NCBI RefSeq assembly: GCF_009939295.1
Contig: NZ_WVIC01000040.1
Coordinates: 1 to 37,461, forward strand
From: Petrachloros mirabilis ULC683
GTDB taxonomy: Bacteria; Cyanobacteriota; Cyanobacteriia; Thermosynechococcales; Thermosynechococcaceae
Direction of reading: 5' to 3'
DNA: 37,461 nucleotides
Shown here: positions 27,559 through 35,634 of the stretch, piece after piece
How positions within the stretch are numbered: the stretch's first letter is position 1
Layout of the letters: the number at the start of each line of letters is the position of its first letter
Notes under the pieces: model-generated
The model's database searches: none
What the model was told of the DNA's origin: nothing
What the model saw: the letters and a program-made list of their open reading frames with translations, nothing else
Position numbers and translations under genes: made by a program

Positions 27559-28719
27559 TTACACAGTAGAAGAAGGCGCTGCATCTGTGGGCAAGAGCTT
27601 TTGGAGCACCGTCAAAAATTCCTGAGGATTAAAGGGCTTCGGCAAGAAGGCAGCGGCTCCTGATAGTCGCGCCCGCACTCGATCGACAATACCCTCCCGA
27701 CTGCTGAGCAATAGGATCGGAATCTGGGCTAATGTGGGTGTCTGGGCAACCTGACGACAAAACTCATAGGCATCGAACCCAGGCGTCTCTAGATCTAAGA
27801 CAATTAAACGGACAGCCCTCTGGGTCAATTCGGCTATCCAGTTGTCTGTCTCATGGGCGAGAGAGAGCATATCATAGCCCGACGCTTCAAGGGTTAACCG
27901 CAGATAGCGCTGGGTAGTGGGTGGCATACTGATGCAGGCCACGACCGGACGCTGCACAGCAGTAGATGAGGCGTAGGGGGCAGCCCCAACCGCCCCTGCC
28001 AGAATCATAGATTGTAGGGAATTAGCTAACACCTGAACATGTATATTTTGGCGATTGGCCAGTTGATAGAGACACAATTGATGCTCTAACTCACTGGCTA
28101 GATTTTGGAGTTGTTGATGTTGTTCAGTTGCCTGCCAAGACAGTCGAAAAAACAGATCACGACTTTGAATAAAGGGTCGCTGCAAGGGGCCGCTCAGATG
28201 GGGGCGCATCATTGCCCACCAACTGACCCGTGCCCGAATTGGGGTCATGACCTGGCGCAGCGGCAAGGACAATAGCAGGGGGTCGAGTCCTACATTGGGT
28301 TCAAATTGGAATGCCGCCTGGGGAATTGCTAAAAAGTGAATGAGTGCTTCTTGGGTGATTAAGGTTAACAGCTTGCGAAGTTGATTCAGGGTTAAGTTTG
28401 CTGCTTGCCAAGACCGGTATAAGATTGCATAGTCAGAGATTGGAGTATCCGGCTCAATGATCGTCATCTGGGGGGCGTAGCGACTCAGAAGGTAGGGGAG
28501 CCGATCTTGTTGGCCAACTGTACTCTCTGCAAAGTGAATGTGCCCTTGGCCAACATATACCCGCCAACCCAGGCTGGGTTCATTGGGATCGTAAACTGTA
28601 ATTCGCCCTGATTTTTGCTCCATCAGTGCCTTTTTTAAGAGTTTGGCTGGGGATGCTTTCAAGGGTTCAGGGGCAGCGTTCATTGATTGCAGACTCAAAG
28701 TTGAGGAAGGTGAGGCCAT
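27559..28719 (-). CDS. PatA-like response regulator with degenerate receiver domain
   Basis: This 386-residue protein has the PatA architecture: an N-terminal DUF4388/PATAN-like region (about 20-225) and a C-terminal receiver (about 258-380). Cyanobacterial relatives act in phototaxis, pilus control and heterocyst patterning. The receiver keeps the phosphoacceptor site in LIVLDLETPGFDAYEF (Asp309) and Lys361 in FLPKPF. Where typical members have ACIDDSP, it has ACISMPP (Ser264-Met265), so the magnesium-binding acidic pair is lost. Phosphorylation is therefore doubtful. The gene stands alone, 99 bases before the GTPase gene, without an adjacent CheA-type kinase. Confidence 0.85.
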   Translation of the reverse strand: MASPSSTLSLQSMNAAPEPLKASPAKLLKKALMEQKSGRITVYDPNEPSLGWRVYVGQGHIHFAESTVGQQDRLPYLLSRYAPQMTIIEPDTPISDYAILYRSWQAANLTLNQLRKLLTLITQEALIHFLAIPQAAFQFEPNVGLDPLLLSLPLRQVMTPIRARVSWWAMMRPHLSGPLQRPFIQSRDLFFRLSWQATEQHQQLQNLASELEHQLCLYQLANRQNIHVQVLANSLQSMILAGAVGAAPYASSTAVQRPVVACISMPPTTQRYLRLTLEASGYDMLSLAHETDNWIAELTQRAVRLIVLDLETPGFDAYEFCRQVAQTPTLAQIPILLLSSREGIVDRVRARLSGAAAFLPKPFNPQEFLTVLQKLLPTDAAPSSTV

Positions 28720-28911
28720 AGAACATTACGGAAGGGAAATATGATCGCCATGTGCAAACTGTAGACCCATTTCGCTTATAGAATAGACCATCCTTTCACT
28801 GGCGAGTTGGCTTCCTCGTAAATAATTTTCTCTTTTCATAAGATACCCAAAGTGGAGATCAACTTCACTTCAGTCTGGCTCTGGGTTTCTAAGCGGTGCT
28901 TCTGGTGCTTA
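28720..28911. other. Upstream region of the PatA-like gene
   Basis: No gene is seen. The stretch should contain the PatA-like promoter; it is AT-rich near 28790-28850. The sequence TAAGCGGTGCTTCTGGTGCTTA near 28888 is an imperfect inverted repeat adjoining the family C repeat. Confidence 0.35.
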
Positions 28912-29011
28912 GGGGCGGTTTGAAAGGTCTCTAACGCCTTGCAGCCGCCCCCCCTAAATCCCCCATTCTGGGGGACTTAAGAGTGATAAAAGCCTCCATC
29001 GCGGGGGTTGG
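28912..29011. repeat. Fold-back repeat, family C, copy 2 (partial, inverted)
   Basis: On the reverse strand this matches copy 1 over about 80 bases (GATTTAGGGGG, CACTCTTAAGTCCCCCAGAA, CAAGGCGTTAGA and TTTCAAACCG are shared). One arm is degraded: the AGAATGGGGGG segment is replaced by ATCGCGGGGG, and the far terminus is not recognisable. A short AATTCAAAATTG inverted repeat follows at 29017-29028. It is an old or truncated copy; no target duplication was found. Confidence 0.6.
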
Positions 29012-29172
29012 GGGCAATTCAAAATTGCAGTGAACACCAAAGGCGCTGGTTGGCTGACAAAACTTCGCAGCCAAAAGGGAGGGAGTGAGTAGTGCAGTTT
29101 CGTGCTGTCCGGCAAGGTCTGAGAGGCTGAATGCCTTTACATGTCCAGCATAAAGTGGCGGGGAGCTGATGC

Positions 29173-30927
29173 CTAGCGAGGTTGGGGGGGGGCTTGCTGC
29201 TGCCAGTCTCGCAGTTGAATTTGGGCTGCTTCGTAGGCACGGCTGACCCGAGGCACCTGTCGGGCAATGGCGATGGCTTCGGGGAGGTTGTAGTTGGCAC
29301 GACTGCGAGCCAATTCCAGCAGTTGTTCGCCCCAGTGGTTGATAAACATATCTGCCTCAAAGCGCAGTGTTGAGTTTTGGGCAACTTGATTGGCGACTTC
29401 AATGGCAGCCGTCAGGGTGTCAGGGGTGCCTTGAGCGGCTTGGCTTTCTGCGTTTTGCAGCAGTCTTTGATTTTGGGTTTCTGAGGCACCAGTGGGCAGA
29501 GGGGCAATGCGAGGGGTAGGGGCACTGAAGCGTTCGAGGCGCGATCGCCAGGTTTGAATTCGATCCTGGGCTTCGGCATGGAGCGCCCGACCGGAGCCAA
29601 TTTTCTGGGCTTGGGCAATGGCGGCTTGCAAGTCTTGGGGCTGTCCGGGAATTGCCAACTGCTCAGCTTGATCTAAAAGGGGTTGGTCTTCGAGGGTTTG
29701 CAGTTGGTGCTCCCAGGTGTCAATGTTGGCTTGGGCATCGCGCCATAGGGTGCTTTGAGAAGACACCTGGGTGGCTTGGGCAATTGCCGTTGAGAGCCCT
29801 TGCTGCCCACCCTGTTGGGCTTGAGTGCGCGCTTCTTGGAGGGTTTGGGCGTAGCCAATGTCTGTTTGCCATTGGGCGGCACGGGCTTGGGCGCGGGCAT
29901 AGAGGGGGCTGTCTGGTTTGATTTTTTGAATTTGAGCGATCGCATCTTCTAGGCTAATCACGGATCCCGTCCAGGCGGAGGCAGAGGCGTAGGCCACGGT
30001 AACAAAGTCCTCAGCTTCTTGGGAAATGGGCAAGTTTTTGGGAATGCGCTGAGCGGCATCTAGGGCTGTGGTTAGATCTTCGCGGGTGAGGGCGGCTTCA
30101 GCAATTTGCAGCAATCGTTGTGACACCTGCAAAATGAGGGTTTGCCCAGATTTGCGAAAGATGCTTTCAACGCCTAAGGTTTGCGCGATTTCGAGGGCTT
30201 TGGCCAGATTGTCTATTTCCCCGGAGCGAAACAGGCGTCGGGCTTCAAGCAACTGTGTTTCATCTTGCTGGGCTTGCAAAATCGTTTGATTTAAGGCTTC
30301 GTACTGGGTGTTTGACCAGTAGCGGTTGTTCACATCCAGAAGTCGCACCATGATGGCAAAAGCTCGCCGCCAGTCTTCGGCTTCTAAGGCGGCCTGAGCT
30401 TGGGCATAAATTGTTTCTCCTTCTTGCCAGATGGTTTGCCAGCGTTGAATCCGTGCTTCAACCAGACGGTAGGCTGTGGTGCGTTTGGGGATTCGTTGGG
30501 CAGAGGCAATGGCACGCTCAAGATCGCCCTCATGAAAGGTTGTTTCGGCTAAGTCTAGAACCTGGTTTGACCAATGTTCGATTAAGGGGTTGATAGCAGA
30601 GCGGAGCGGGTGTTGCTCTGAGAGGGAATTGACTAGGGTAATGGCTGCAAAGAGATCTTCTAAGGTCTGACGATTGGCGCGAACCTGAGCACAGTAAATG
30701 CGCAGTGAGGCGGAGGCAAGGGGCCAAAAGATGCGATCGCAGTTAGGAACACCGGGCTGACGCAGCATCAGCGAGAGCGCCCCCAGCCCAGTCAGACTAG
30801 AGAGCAAGAGGGCGATACTCGCCCAAATTTGCCATCGTCGTAGCCATTGCCCCCGCCCAGTCATGGGCGGCAAAGTGGTCTCTACGGCAACCAAAGAGCC
30901 TTTATTTGCGTCATGTTCAACGGTCAT
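29173..30927 (-). CDS. Membrane-anchored helical-repeat protein, function unknown
   Basis: This 584-residue protein has a cytoplasmic N-terminus, one membrane segment (about 34-54, WASIALLLSSLTGLGALSLML) and a long all-helical region built from degenerate repeats. Each unit has a pattern of A-I-A-x-A-x-x-I followed by an aromatic, then A-x-x-x-I-x-x-W: YRLVEARIQRWQ, YARAQARAAQWQ, WRDAQANIDTWE, LHAEAQDRIQTW, LRFEADMFINHW and YEAAQIQLRDWQ. Such TPR-like solenoids usually bind proteins. It resembles conserved cyanobacterial hypotheticals, but I cannot name a family. A Pro-rich gap near 465-480 splits the array. It is probably a single-gene transcript. Confidence 0.75.
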   Translation of the reverse strand: MTVEHDANKGSLVAVETTLPPMTGRGQWLRRWQIWASIALLLSSLTGLGALSLMLRQPGVPNCDRIFWPLASASLRIYCAQVRANRQTLEDLFAAITLVNSLSEQHPLRSAINPLIEHWSNQVLDLAETTFHEGDLERAIASAQRIPKRTTAYRLVEARIQRWQTIWQEGETIYAQAQAALEAEDWRRAFAIMVRLLDVNNRYWSNTQYEALNQTILQAQQDETQLLEARRLFRSGEIDNLAKALEIAQTLGVESIFRKSGQTLILQVSQRLLQIAEAALTREDLTTALDAAQRIPKNLPISQEAEDFVTVAYASASAWTGSVISLEDAIAQIQKIKPDSPLYARAQARAAQWQTDIGYAQTLQEARTQAQQGGQQGLSTAIAQATQVSSQSTLWRDAQANIDTWEHQLQTLEDQPLLDQAEQLAIPGQPQDLQAAIAQAQKIGSGRALHAEAQDRIQTWRSRLERFSAPTPRIAPLPTGASETQNQRLLQNAESQAAQGTPDTLTAAIEVANQVAQNSTLRFEADMFINHWGEQLLELARSRANYNLPEAIAIARQVPRVSRAYEAAQIQLRDWQQQAPPQPR

Positions 30928-31090
30928 ATCGCGGTAGTAGCGAAAGTCGAAGCAGGGGAGCCAGCCTTAAGTCTGGCAGCAGACTGTTACAACCTTAACC
31001 TGTCGCTTTACCCAGACCCAAATAGGATCTTCTCCCAATACTGACCTTTAGGGAACAGCGCGGAGCTTTTGGCCTCAAAGCGATTGACCC

Positions 31091-32191
31091 CTAGAGCTGG
31101 ATCGTTAAATAGCCCTGATCAAACTTGGCTCCGGTAACGGCTTGGCCTTTCAGTTCAGGCGGTAGCAACAGGTTATGGCGTTGATCGCCAGCTTCAATGG
31201 TCAGCTCTGGGCCAGACTGGGTCAGCTTGACTTGCTTTTTGTCTAGCCCAGGTAGGAAAAGCTTAACCTGTCGTTGGGCTAGGTCAATACTCAGCGGCTG
31301 GGGGGCAGGGGTCGGTTGTTGCCATGGGGGTAGCGCTGCCATCAACGGATGCCAGTCATCGGAAATGCGGGTGGGGATGGCGTGAATGTGCAGGGGGGCA
31401 AAGGCTTTAGACAAGGGTTCCGAGACGATGCCCCGATTGAGCAGAACGCCCCCAACGGTAAGGTTAATTTGTTGGGCACTGCCCCAGAGGTGCTGAGCAC
31501 TGGCTTGGGCGACCGGGTCTTCGGTGGTGACCAGATAAGCTAAAACTCGTTGAGGATCTGCGATCGCAGCTTTCCCCTGCTCAAATAAATTTTCAGCCTG
31601 TCCCACCTGCTGGTCAAAGGGGTTGCTGCCCCAGTCGGGATTGTTGAGTACCGCCGCCGCCACGGGCTGCACAAAGGGAGAAATCGCCCGCCCCAGATCC
31701 GATTCAGCAAACACCTGCCGAAACCGTCGCCCATACCAACTGGCAATTTCGGGCATCCCCAACATGCGCAGAAGTGACTGACTGCTGCTGCTATCGTAAA
31801 GAATGACATCGTGCTGACCACAGGCGTCCCACTCCTTGAGGGCATAGAGCGTTAAGGCTTCATCCATCCCTGGTAAGACGCCCAGTTCCTGTCCATAGAC
31901 TGCCTTAAAAAAGGGAGTACGCACATACTGTTCTTCTAGGGCTTTGACCTCACTCCAACTTTGAGCCAGCAGCTCTGTCGTTTGAATTTGGGCTGCCACC
32001 AAGTTAGCGGAGACCTCCCGGGGGGTGACACTCAACCCCGGTTCTCCGAGCAGAAGACCCAAGGCCGGATCAGCGCTACCCCCCACCAGCAAAACCCGCT
32101 GCCCTTGCTCAGCCAAGGCTTTGGCTGCGGCAATGGCCAAGGTGGTTCGTCCGGTTCCGCCTTTGCCCAAAAACGTGAGAATAAAAGCCAT
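31091..32191 (-). CDS. get3d: Get3d, ArsA/Get3-family ATPase with C-terminal alpha-crystallin-like domain
   Basis: This 366-residue protein (from ATG 32191) has an ArsA/Get3 nucleotide-binding domain with a deviant P-loop GKGGTGRTT (9-17), SADPALGL (switch I) and DSSSSQSLLRMLGMPE (switch II). The last 90 residues (PLSIDLAQRQVKLFLPGL to the end) look like an HSP20/alpha-crystallin sandwich. That layout and length match Get3d, the photosynthetic-lineage Get3 paralogue. Arg15 replaces the usual P-loop lysine of KGGxGKT. AGGA lies 7 bases before this ATG; the TTG at 32197 is less likely. It starts 17 bases after petP, so the two are likely one operon. Client proteins are not established. Confidence 0.85.
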   Translation of the reverse strand: MAFILTFLGKGGTGRTTLAIAAAKALAEQGQRVLLVGGSADPALGLLLGEPGLSVTPREVSANLVAAQIQTTELLAQSWSEVKALEEQYVRTPFFKAVYGQELGVLPGMDEALTLYALKEWDACGQHDVILYDSSSSQSLLRMLGMPEIASWYGRRFRQVFAESDLGRAISPFVQPVAAAVLNNPDWGSNPFDQQVGQAENLFEQGKAAIADPQRVLAYLVTTEDPVAQASAQHLWGSAQQINLTVGGVLLNRGIVSEPLSKAFAPLHIHAIPTRISDDWHPLMAALPPWQQPTPAPQPLSIDLAQRQVKLFLPGLDKKQVKLTQSGPELTIEAGDQRHNLLLPPELKGQAVTGAKFDQGYLTIQL

Positions 32192-32208
32192 GGTCAAGTC
32201 CTGAGGCG

Positions 32209-32403
32209 CTATTGAATCGGTTCTAGCTCGTCTTCAAAAAACCAGGTGCTGGAGTGGTCATCAAAGGCCACGACACAGCCAATCCCGCTGCCATCAGTCA
32301 TCTTGTACCCCTTGATGGTGCCGGTTTTGCCCAGCTTTTTGCTGATATCTTCTGATACGCGATCGCGGATACGGCAGACGCGAACTTTCTGACCTACGTC
32401 CAT
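32209..32403 (-). CDS. petP: PetP-like small cytochrome b6f-associated protein (DUF2862)
   Basis: This 64-residue protein (from ATG 32403) matches DUF2862, the family of PetP/Ssr2998, a small peripheral subunit of the cytochrome b6f complex that affects electron transport. The SH3-like sequence MDVGQKVRVCRIRDRV, GKTGTIKGYKMTDGSGIGC and FEDELEPIQ is complete. GGGAG lies 6 bases before this ATG, whereas the longer frame to 32490 has no ribosome site and unrelated upstream residues. It directly precedes get3d. A cytoplasmic-face thylakoid location follows from the family. Confidence 0.85.
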   Translation of the reverse strand: MDVGQKVRVCRIRDRVSEDISKKLGKTGTIKGYKMTDGSGIGCVVAFDDHSSTWFFEDELEPIQ

Positions 32404-32534
32404 GAACAACTCCCATGAAGAAACCTCAACACAGTGTATCAAGCTTAGGAAACCATTGGATGCCTGCAAGATTGACAAGCCCCTCTCCAACAGATTCCCG
32501 CCGTTGAACCGCCCATTGTGTCAAAGCCAACCGC

Positions 32535-32966
32535 TTAGAGCCATTGTCCACCTCGAAATCGCCAGTGGAGAAAAAGGAGTCGCATGAGCGATTGTGAAGC
32601 CAAGAAAATTCCCACCCACACAACCATGTAGTGCAGTAAAAACCAACCCAACTGAAACGCTTCCGCATCAACCCCTGGCAAGGAAATTGCCATCGCTTCA
32701 AACAACAGCACAATCACTAAGCCTTCCCAGAGGGCTGCTAGCCACTGATAAGCAGCCGGCCAATCTTGATCCCAGCGAAATTTTTGGAGGTAGATATAAA
32801 GCACATCCCAGCCCAACCCCAACCCCAACAGGTAAAACAAGATCGCAAAGAAAGCGGTTCCCCCTGGGCCAATCCAGCCCAGGCCAAAGGGCAAGGTTAG
32901 GAGTAAGCCGACGGTTAAAAACAGCAAAATTCGGGTTTGCCAGCGACCAAGAAGCGTTGGAGTCAT
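32535..32966 (-). CDS. Small multi-pass membrane protein, function unknown
   Basis: This 143-residue protein (from ATG 32966) has about four hydrophobic segments: ILLFLTVGLLLTLPFGLGWI, FFAILFYLLGLGLGW, LWEGLVIVLLFEAMAISL and FLLHYMVVWVGIFLA. It resembles unnamed cyanobacterial membrane proteins. Its ATG overlaps the TGA of the FHA-oxidoreductase gene as ATGA, so translation is probably coupled and the products likely work together. The longer frame reaching 33014 lies inside the upstream gene and is less likely. It may anchor the soluble FHA oxidoreductase at the membrane; that is inference. Confidence 0.72.
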   Translation of the reverse strand: MTPTLLGRWQTRILLFLTVGLLLTLPFGLGWIGPGGTAFFAILFYLLGLGLGWDVLYIYLQKFRWDQDWPAAYQWLAALWEGLVIVLLFEAMAISLPGVDAEAFQLGWFLLHYMVVWVGIFLASQSLMRLLFLHWRFRGGQWL

Positions 32967-34903
32967 GGGGTTTGGTTCCTCGCCCATTTGCACCATTGCG
33001 CCAGGGAATGCCATCCATGCAGCGATCGCAGTTGGGGAGCTCGCCCTTGAGCCAAACTATTCACCGCACACAAGGCTGCATACTGCAAGCCTAAAAAGCT
33101 ATCGACCGCCGCATAGGGGCCACCAAAGGTAATGGCACCCGCCGCATACATGCGTCCTTTGTGGTTTCGCATTTCCACCAGTTCAAAATCGTTAGTCACT
33201 GCCAGTCGTCCAGCTAAGTTCAGGGGCAAATTGTAGTGGGTGACCAGCTCATCCAAGAGGGGATTGGTTTTGACCTTGCCGTCTAGACCCGTGGCATCAA
33301 TGATAAAGTTTGCCTCTAGCTTAATTTCGCCCTTAAGCCCCATCTCTTGAATAAAGGTGAGGGGGCAGCCCTGGGCATCAGGCTCAACTCGGGTGACCGT
33401 ACCAAACCCAACTTGATACCAGCCTTCATCTAAGCCCGCTTGGACAATGCGCTGCCAGTCGCCCCGGTCAGCGGTGGTGGTGCCCCCCCAGTCGGCCAAA
33501 AGGCGCATCCGCTCTTCAGGGCCAGCTTGCTCTAGCTGCGATCGCAACGTCCCTCCCCAACAGGCCTTAGGCCAGTTAAAGGGCTGAAGCTCAAAGTGAT
33601 TGCTCACTGCCCGACGCGCGTATTGAAATTGATTTCCCTTGGGTTTGGGCGATCGCATCAGATGTAAGACTGCAATGTTGGGATTGCGCTGACGGGCTTC
33701 GTAGAGTCGCTGCAAAATTCGGGAAGCCACGATCCCTCTGCCCCGAATCAAAACCGTGCCTCCCTGGCGCTCTAACGCCTGGTAAACATGGTCATGGGCT
33801 TCGTAAGCATTGACCACCACCTGAAAATCTTGGGTGCGCTCCCGATAGTCTTGCAGATCTGGTAAAAACTGAATGGCCGGATAGCCCGTCGCCAAGTGGA
33901 TATAGCGAGCGACCAAAAAGGCATATTGTCCTCGCCCCAAGGCATAGGCAATAGCATAGCGCCCATCATCCGTCTGCCGAATGGCACGAATGCGGCCAAA
34001 CCGATACATCTGGGGCCAGCCGATGCGAGTCGCTTCTCGATCAATAGAAGCAAAAACGCGCCCCGACTTGGGCGTATAAGTTTCCGCAAAGGTTGGCTCT
34101 GCAAAGACCTGCCAGAGTCGATACCCAACACTCCGAAGCTGACCCTGGGTGAAATCATGCCAAGCCTCCCGCAAGGCATACCCTGGCCACCCCCAAATGT
34201 TATCGGGACAAGAATCAGAATTAGACCGCAGGCGCTCATGGGCCGGAATTTGAGAATTCAGGCACAGACGTTGATACCGAGCATAGGGTTGGGCTTCCAG
34301 ACCAATGACCCGCACTTGCTGGGGAGAAACCCCGCAAAGGCGCAGTAGATCCACCCAGACAAAGCTCCCCAACCCTGCACCCAGCGCCCCATAATCGACT
34401 TCCTCGACCGGATATTGGGTGGCATACAATGCCTGGATGTTGACCTGCCGAGACTGAAAAAACGGCGGCGGAAAGGCGCTCGTCACCGGAGCCACTTCGG
34501 GAATCGGATCGGCAATCAGGATCACAGAATCGCCCCGAACTCGATTAGCCCCTAAATCTGTATCATCTCTTAACAGCAGGGTGATTCGGTAAGGCCCAAT
34601 CTCTAGTACATCCCCATGATTGAGTAGACAGTCTGTTTGCCGCCCCCCGTTAACTTGAGTGCCATTGCTGCTGTTTTGATCTTGGAGACGCAACTGGTCG
34701 TTTTCCCAAGTGAGGAGTGCGTGAAACCGCGACACTTGACCACTGTTGAGGACAATTCGGGACACCCGCTGCCCCTGCCAATCCACAGGCATGTGCGTGA
34801 ACTCGCGCCCCAGTGCAATCGGGGGTGACAGGTGGGGAAGCCGTTGTTCGCCCGTACTGGGATCTTGCCAACTGAGGCGAATGGGCGCAGAAGAAGTTGC
34901 CAT
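32963..34903 (-). CDS. FHA domain fused to a FAD/NAD(P)-binding oxidoreductase-like region
   Basis: This 646-residue protein (from ATG 34903) begins with a forkhead-associated domain (about 28-110) with GRE (32-34), SRFH (58-61) and SSNGTQVNG (78-86), the phosphothreonine-binding residues. The remaining 500 residues look like a two-dinucleotide flavoprotein: GALGAGLGSFVWVDLL (172-187), a second Rossmann-like GTVLIRGRGIVASRILQRL near 400, and late NFIIDATGLDG and GRMYAAGAITFGGPYAAVDS. This recalls the FAD/NAD(P)-binding monooxygenase-like group; substrate is unknown. The start sits 4 bases after the FHA-zinc ribbon gene, and the stop overlaps the membrane-protein start. The longer frame to 35314 overlaps the upstream gene out of frame and is rejected. 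Confidence 0.82.
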   Translation of the reverse strand: MATSSAPIRLSWQDPSTGEQRLPHLSPPIALGREFTHMPVDWQGQRVSRIVLNSGQVSRFHALLTWENDQLRLQDQNSSNGTQVNGGRQTDCLLNHGDVLEIGPYRITLLLRDDTDLGANRVRGDSVILIADPIPEVAPVTSAFPPPFFQSRQVNIQALYATQYPVEEVDYGALGAGLGSFVWVDLLRLCGVSPQQVRVIGLEAQPYARYQRLCLNSQIPAHERLRSNSDSCPDNIWGWPGYALREAWHDFTQGQLRSVGYRLWQVFAEPTFAETYTPKSGRVFASIDREATRIGWPQMYRFGRIRAIRQTDDGRYAIAYALGRGQYAFLVARYIHLATGYPAIQFLPDLQDYRERTQDFQVVVNAYEAHDHVYQALERQGGTVLIRGRGIVASRILQRLYEARQRNPNIAVLHLMRSPKPKGNQFQYARRAVSNHFELQPFNWPKACWGGTLRSQLEQAGPEERMRLLADWGGTTTADRGDWQRIVQAGLDEGWYQVGFGTVTRVEPDAQGCPLTFIQEMGLKGEIKLEANFIIDATGLDGKVKTNPLLDELVTHYNLPLNLAGRLAVTNDFELVEMRNHKGRMYAAGAITFGGPYAAVDSFLGLQYAALCAVNSLAQGRAPQLRSLHGWHSLAQWCKWARNQTP

Positions 34904-34907
34904 GCCC

Positions 34908-35432
34908 CTAAGACTTAGACTTTGGAATAAAGATACTTTGGGCTGCTGCCAAAGAAACCCCACACCAAGGGCACCCCTGCCGCAACAGGGTTTCGCTGTA
35001 GGGCGAAACTTTCCCACATCGGGGATTAGGACATTGCAAACTGTAGACATTTTCGAGGTCTGGCGGAAGCGAGATCGGGGGTGCCAGCACGCCGTGATCT
35101 CCTGCACTGAGACGGGCAACGGTGAGTACGACTCGCCCGAGTTGAATGGTGCTACCCAGGTGGAGGGGCTTTTGCCCCTGAGGTAAAGAGATGCCATCAA
35201 TGGCAGGGGGATTCGTCGGGCGGAGATTCCGCAGGTAAAACTGCTGATCTTGAGGTTGGTAATAAATTTCAGCGTGGAGCCCAGAAACGCTGCGATCGCC
35301 AAACACCAAGTCACACTGATCTGGATCTCGTCCCAGGCGGACAGTTCCAGGATGACGACTAGGCTGTTGGTCTCGAATAGAGAAGGTTTTCACTTGACCG
35401 GCTTCAGTCCACTGAAGCAGCAGTTCAGGCAT
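34908..35432 (-). CDS. FHA domain protein with C-terminal zinc ribbon
   Basis: This 174-residue protein has an FHA domain (about 25-108) with GRDPDQCDLVF (34-44) and SGLHAEIYY (50-58); Arg35, Ser50 and His53 are present. The usual NGT loop is replaced by TNPPAIDG (73-80), so phosphopeptide affinity may be altered. A zinc-ribbon-like tail has Cys134, Cys139, Cys154 and Cys157 (CPNPRC and CPWC). The gene heads a three-gene minus-strand operon with the FHA oxidoreductase and the membrane protein, and diverges from FHA-PrsW across a gap of about 200 bases. The tail could bind nucleic acid or protein; the partner is unknown. Confidence 0.85.
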   Translation of the reverse strand: MPELLLQWTEAGQVKTFSIRDQQPSRHPGTVRLGRDPDQCDLVFGDRSVSGLHAEIYYQPQDQQFYLRNLRPTNPPAIDGISLPQGQKPLHLGSTIQLGRVVLTVARLSAGDHGVLAPPISLPPDLENVYSLQCPNPRCGKVSPYSETLLRQGCPWCGVSLAAAQSIFIPKSKS

Positions 35433-35634
35433 AGTGAGGGGGTAGCGCTAGATAAAAAATGATTCATTCCAAAGGATGATAATTCCAGAATAGTCGGATA
35501 TGCTGAGCGCAGCAATGGCAGAGAGACACTGAGCTTTCTGGTGGTGAGCAGAGCATTGGCGTAGTAGAGTTTTGAATATAACTTATCCTGCCAAGCTATC
35601 TTGCCAAATCAAGTCGGGGTGAATGGCTTAACAG
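35433..35634. promoter_or_regulatory. Divergent promoter region of the two FHA operons
   Basis: About 200 bases separate the FHA-zinc ribbon start and the FHA-PrsW start. TAGAGTTTTGAATATAACTTA near 35564-35584 contains a TATAAC-like -10 candidate for the plus-strand gene. The AT-rich AAAAAATGATTCATTCC near 35455 may serve the minus strand. These are visual guesses. Shared upstream DNA allows co-regulation of both sides. Confidence 0.35.

Noticed and set aside
29652-29945. ORFs overlapping the helical-repeat protein in other frames
   Set aside because: Repeat-driven open frames; only the 584-residue frame has a membrane segment and regular helical pattern.
32404-32490. Longer start for the PetP-like protein
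   Set aside because: The upstream residues are unrelated to DUF2862, and a GGGAG ribosome site directly precedes ATG 32403.
34904-35314. N-terminal extension of the FHA-oxidoreductase frame to residue 1 at 35314
   Set aside because: The extension overlaps the FHA-zinc ribbon gene out of frame, has no domain character, and MATSSAP at 34903 gives a clean FHA start 4 bases after that gene's stop.
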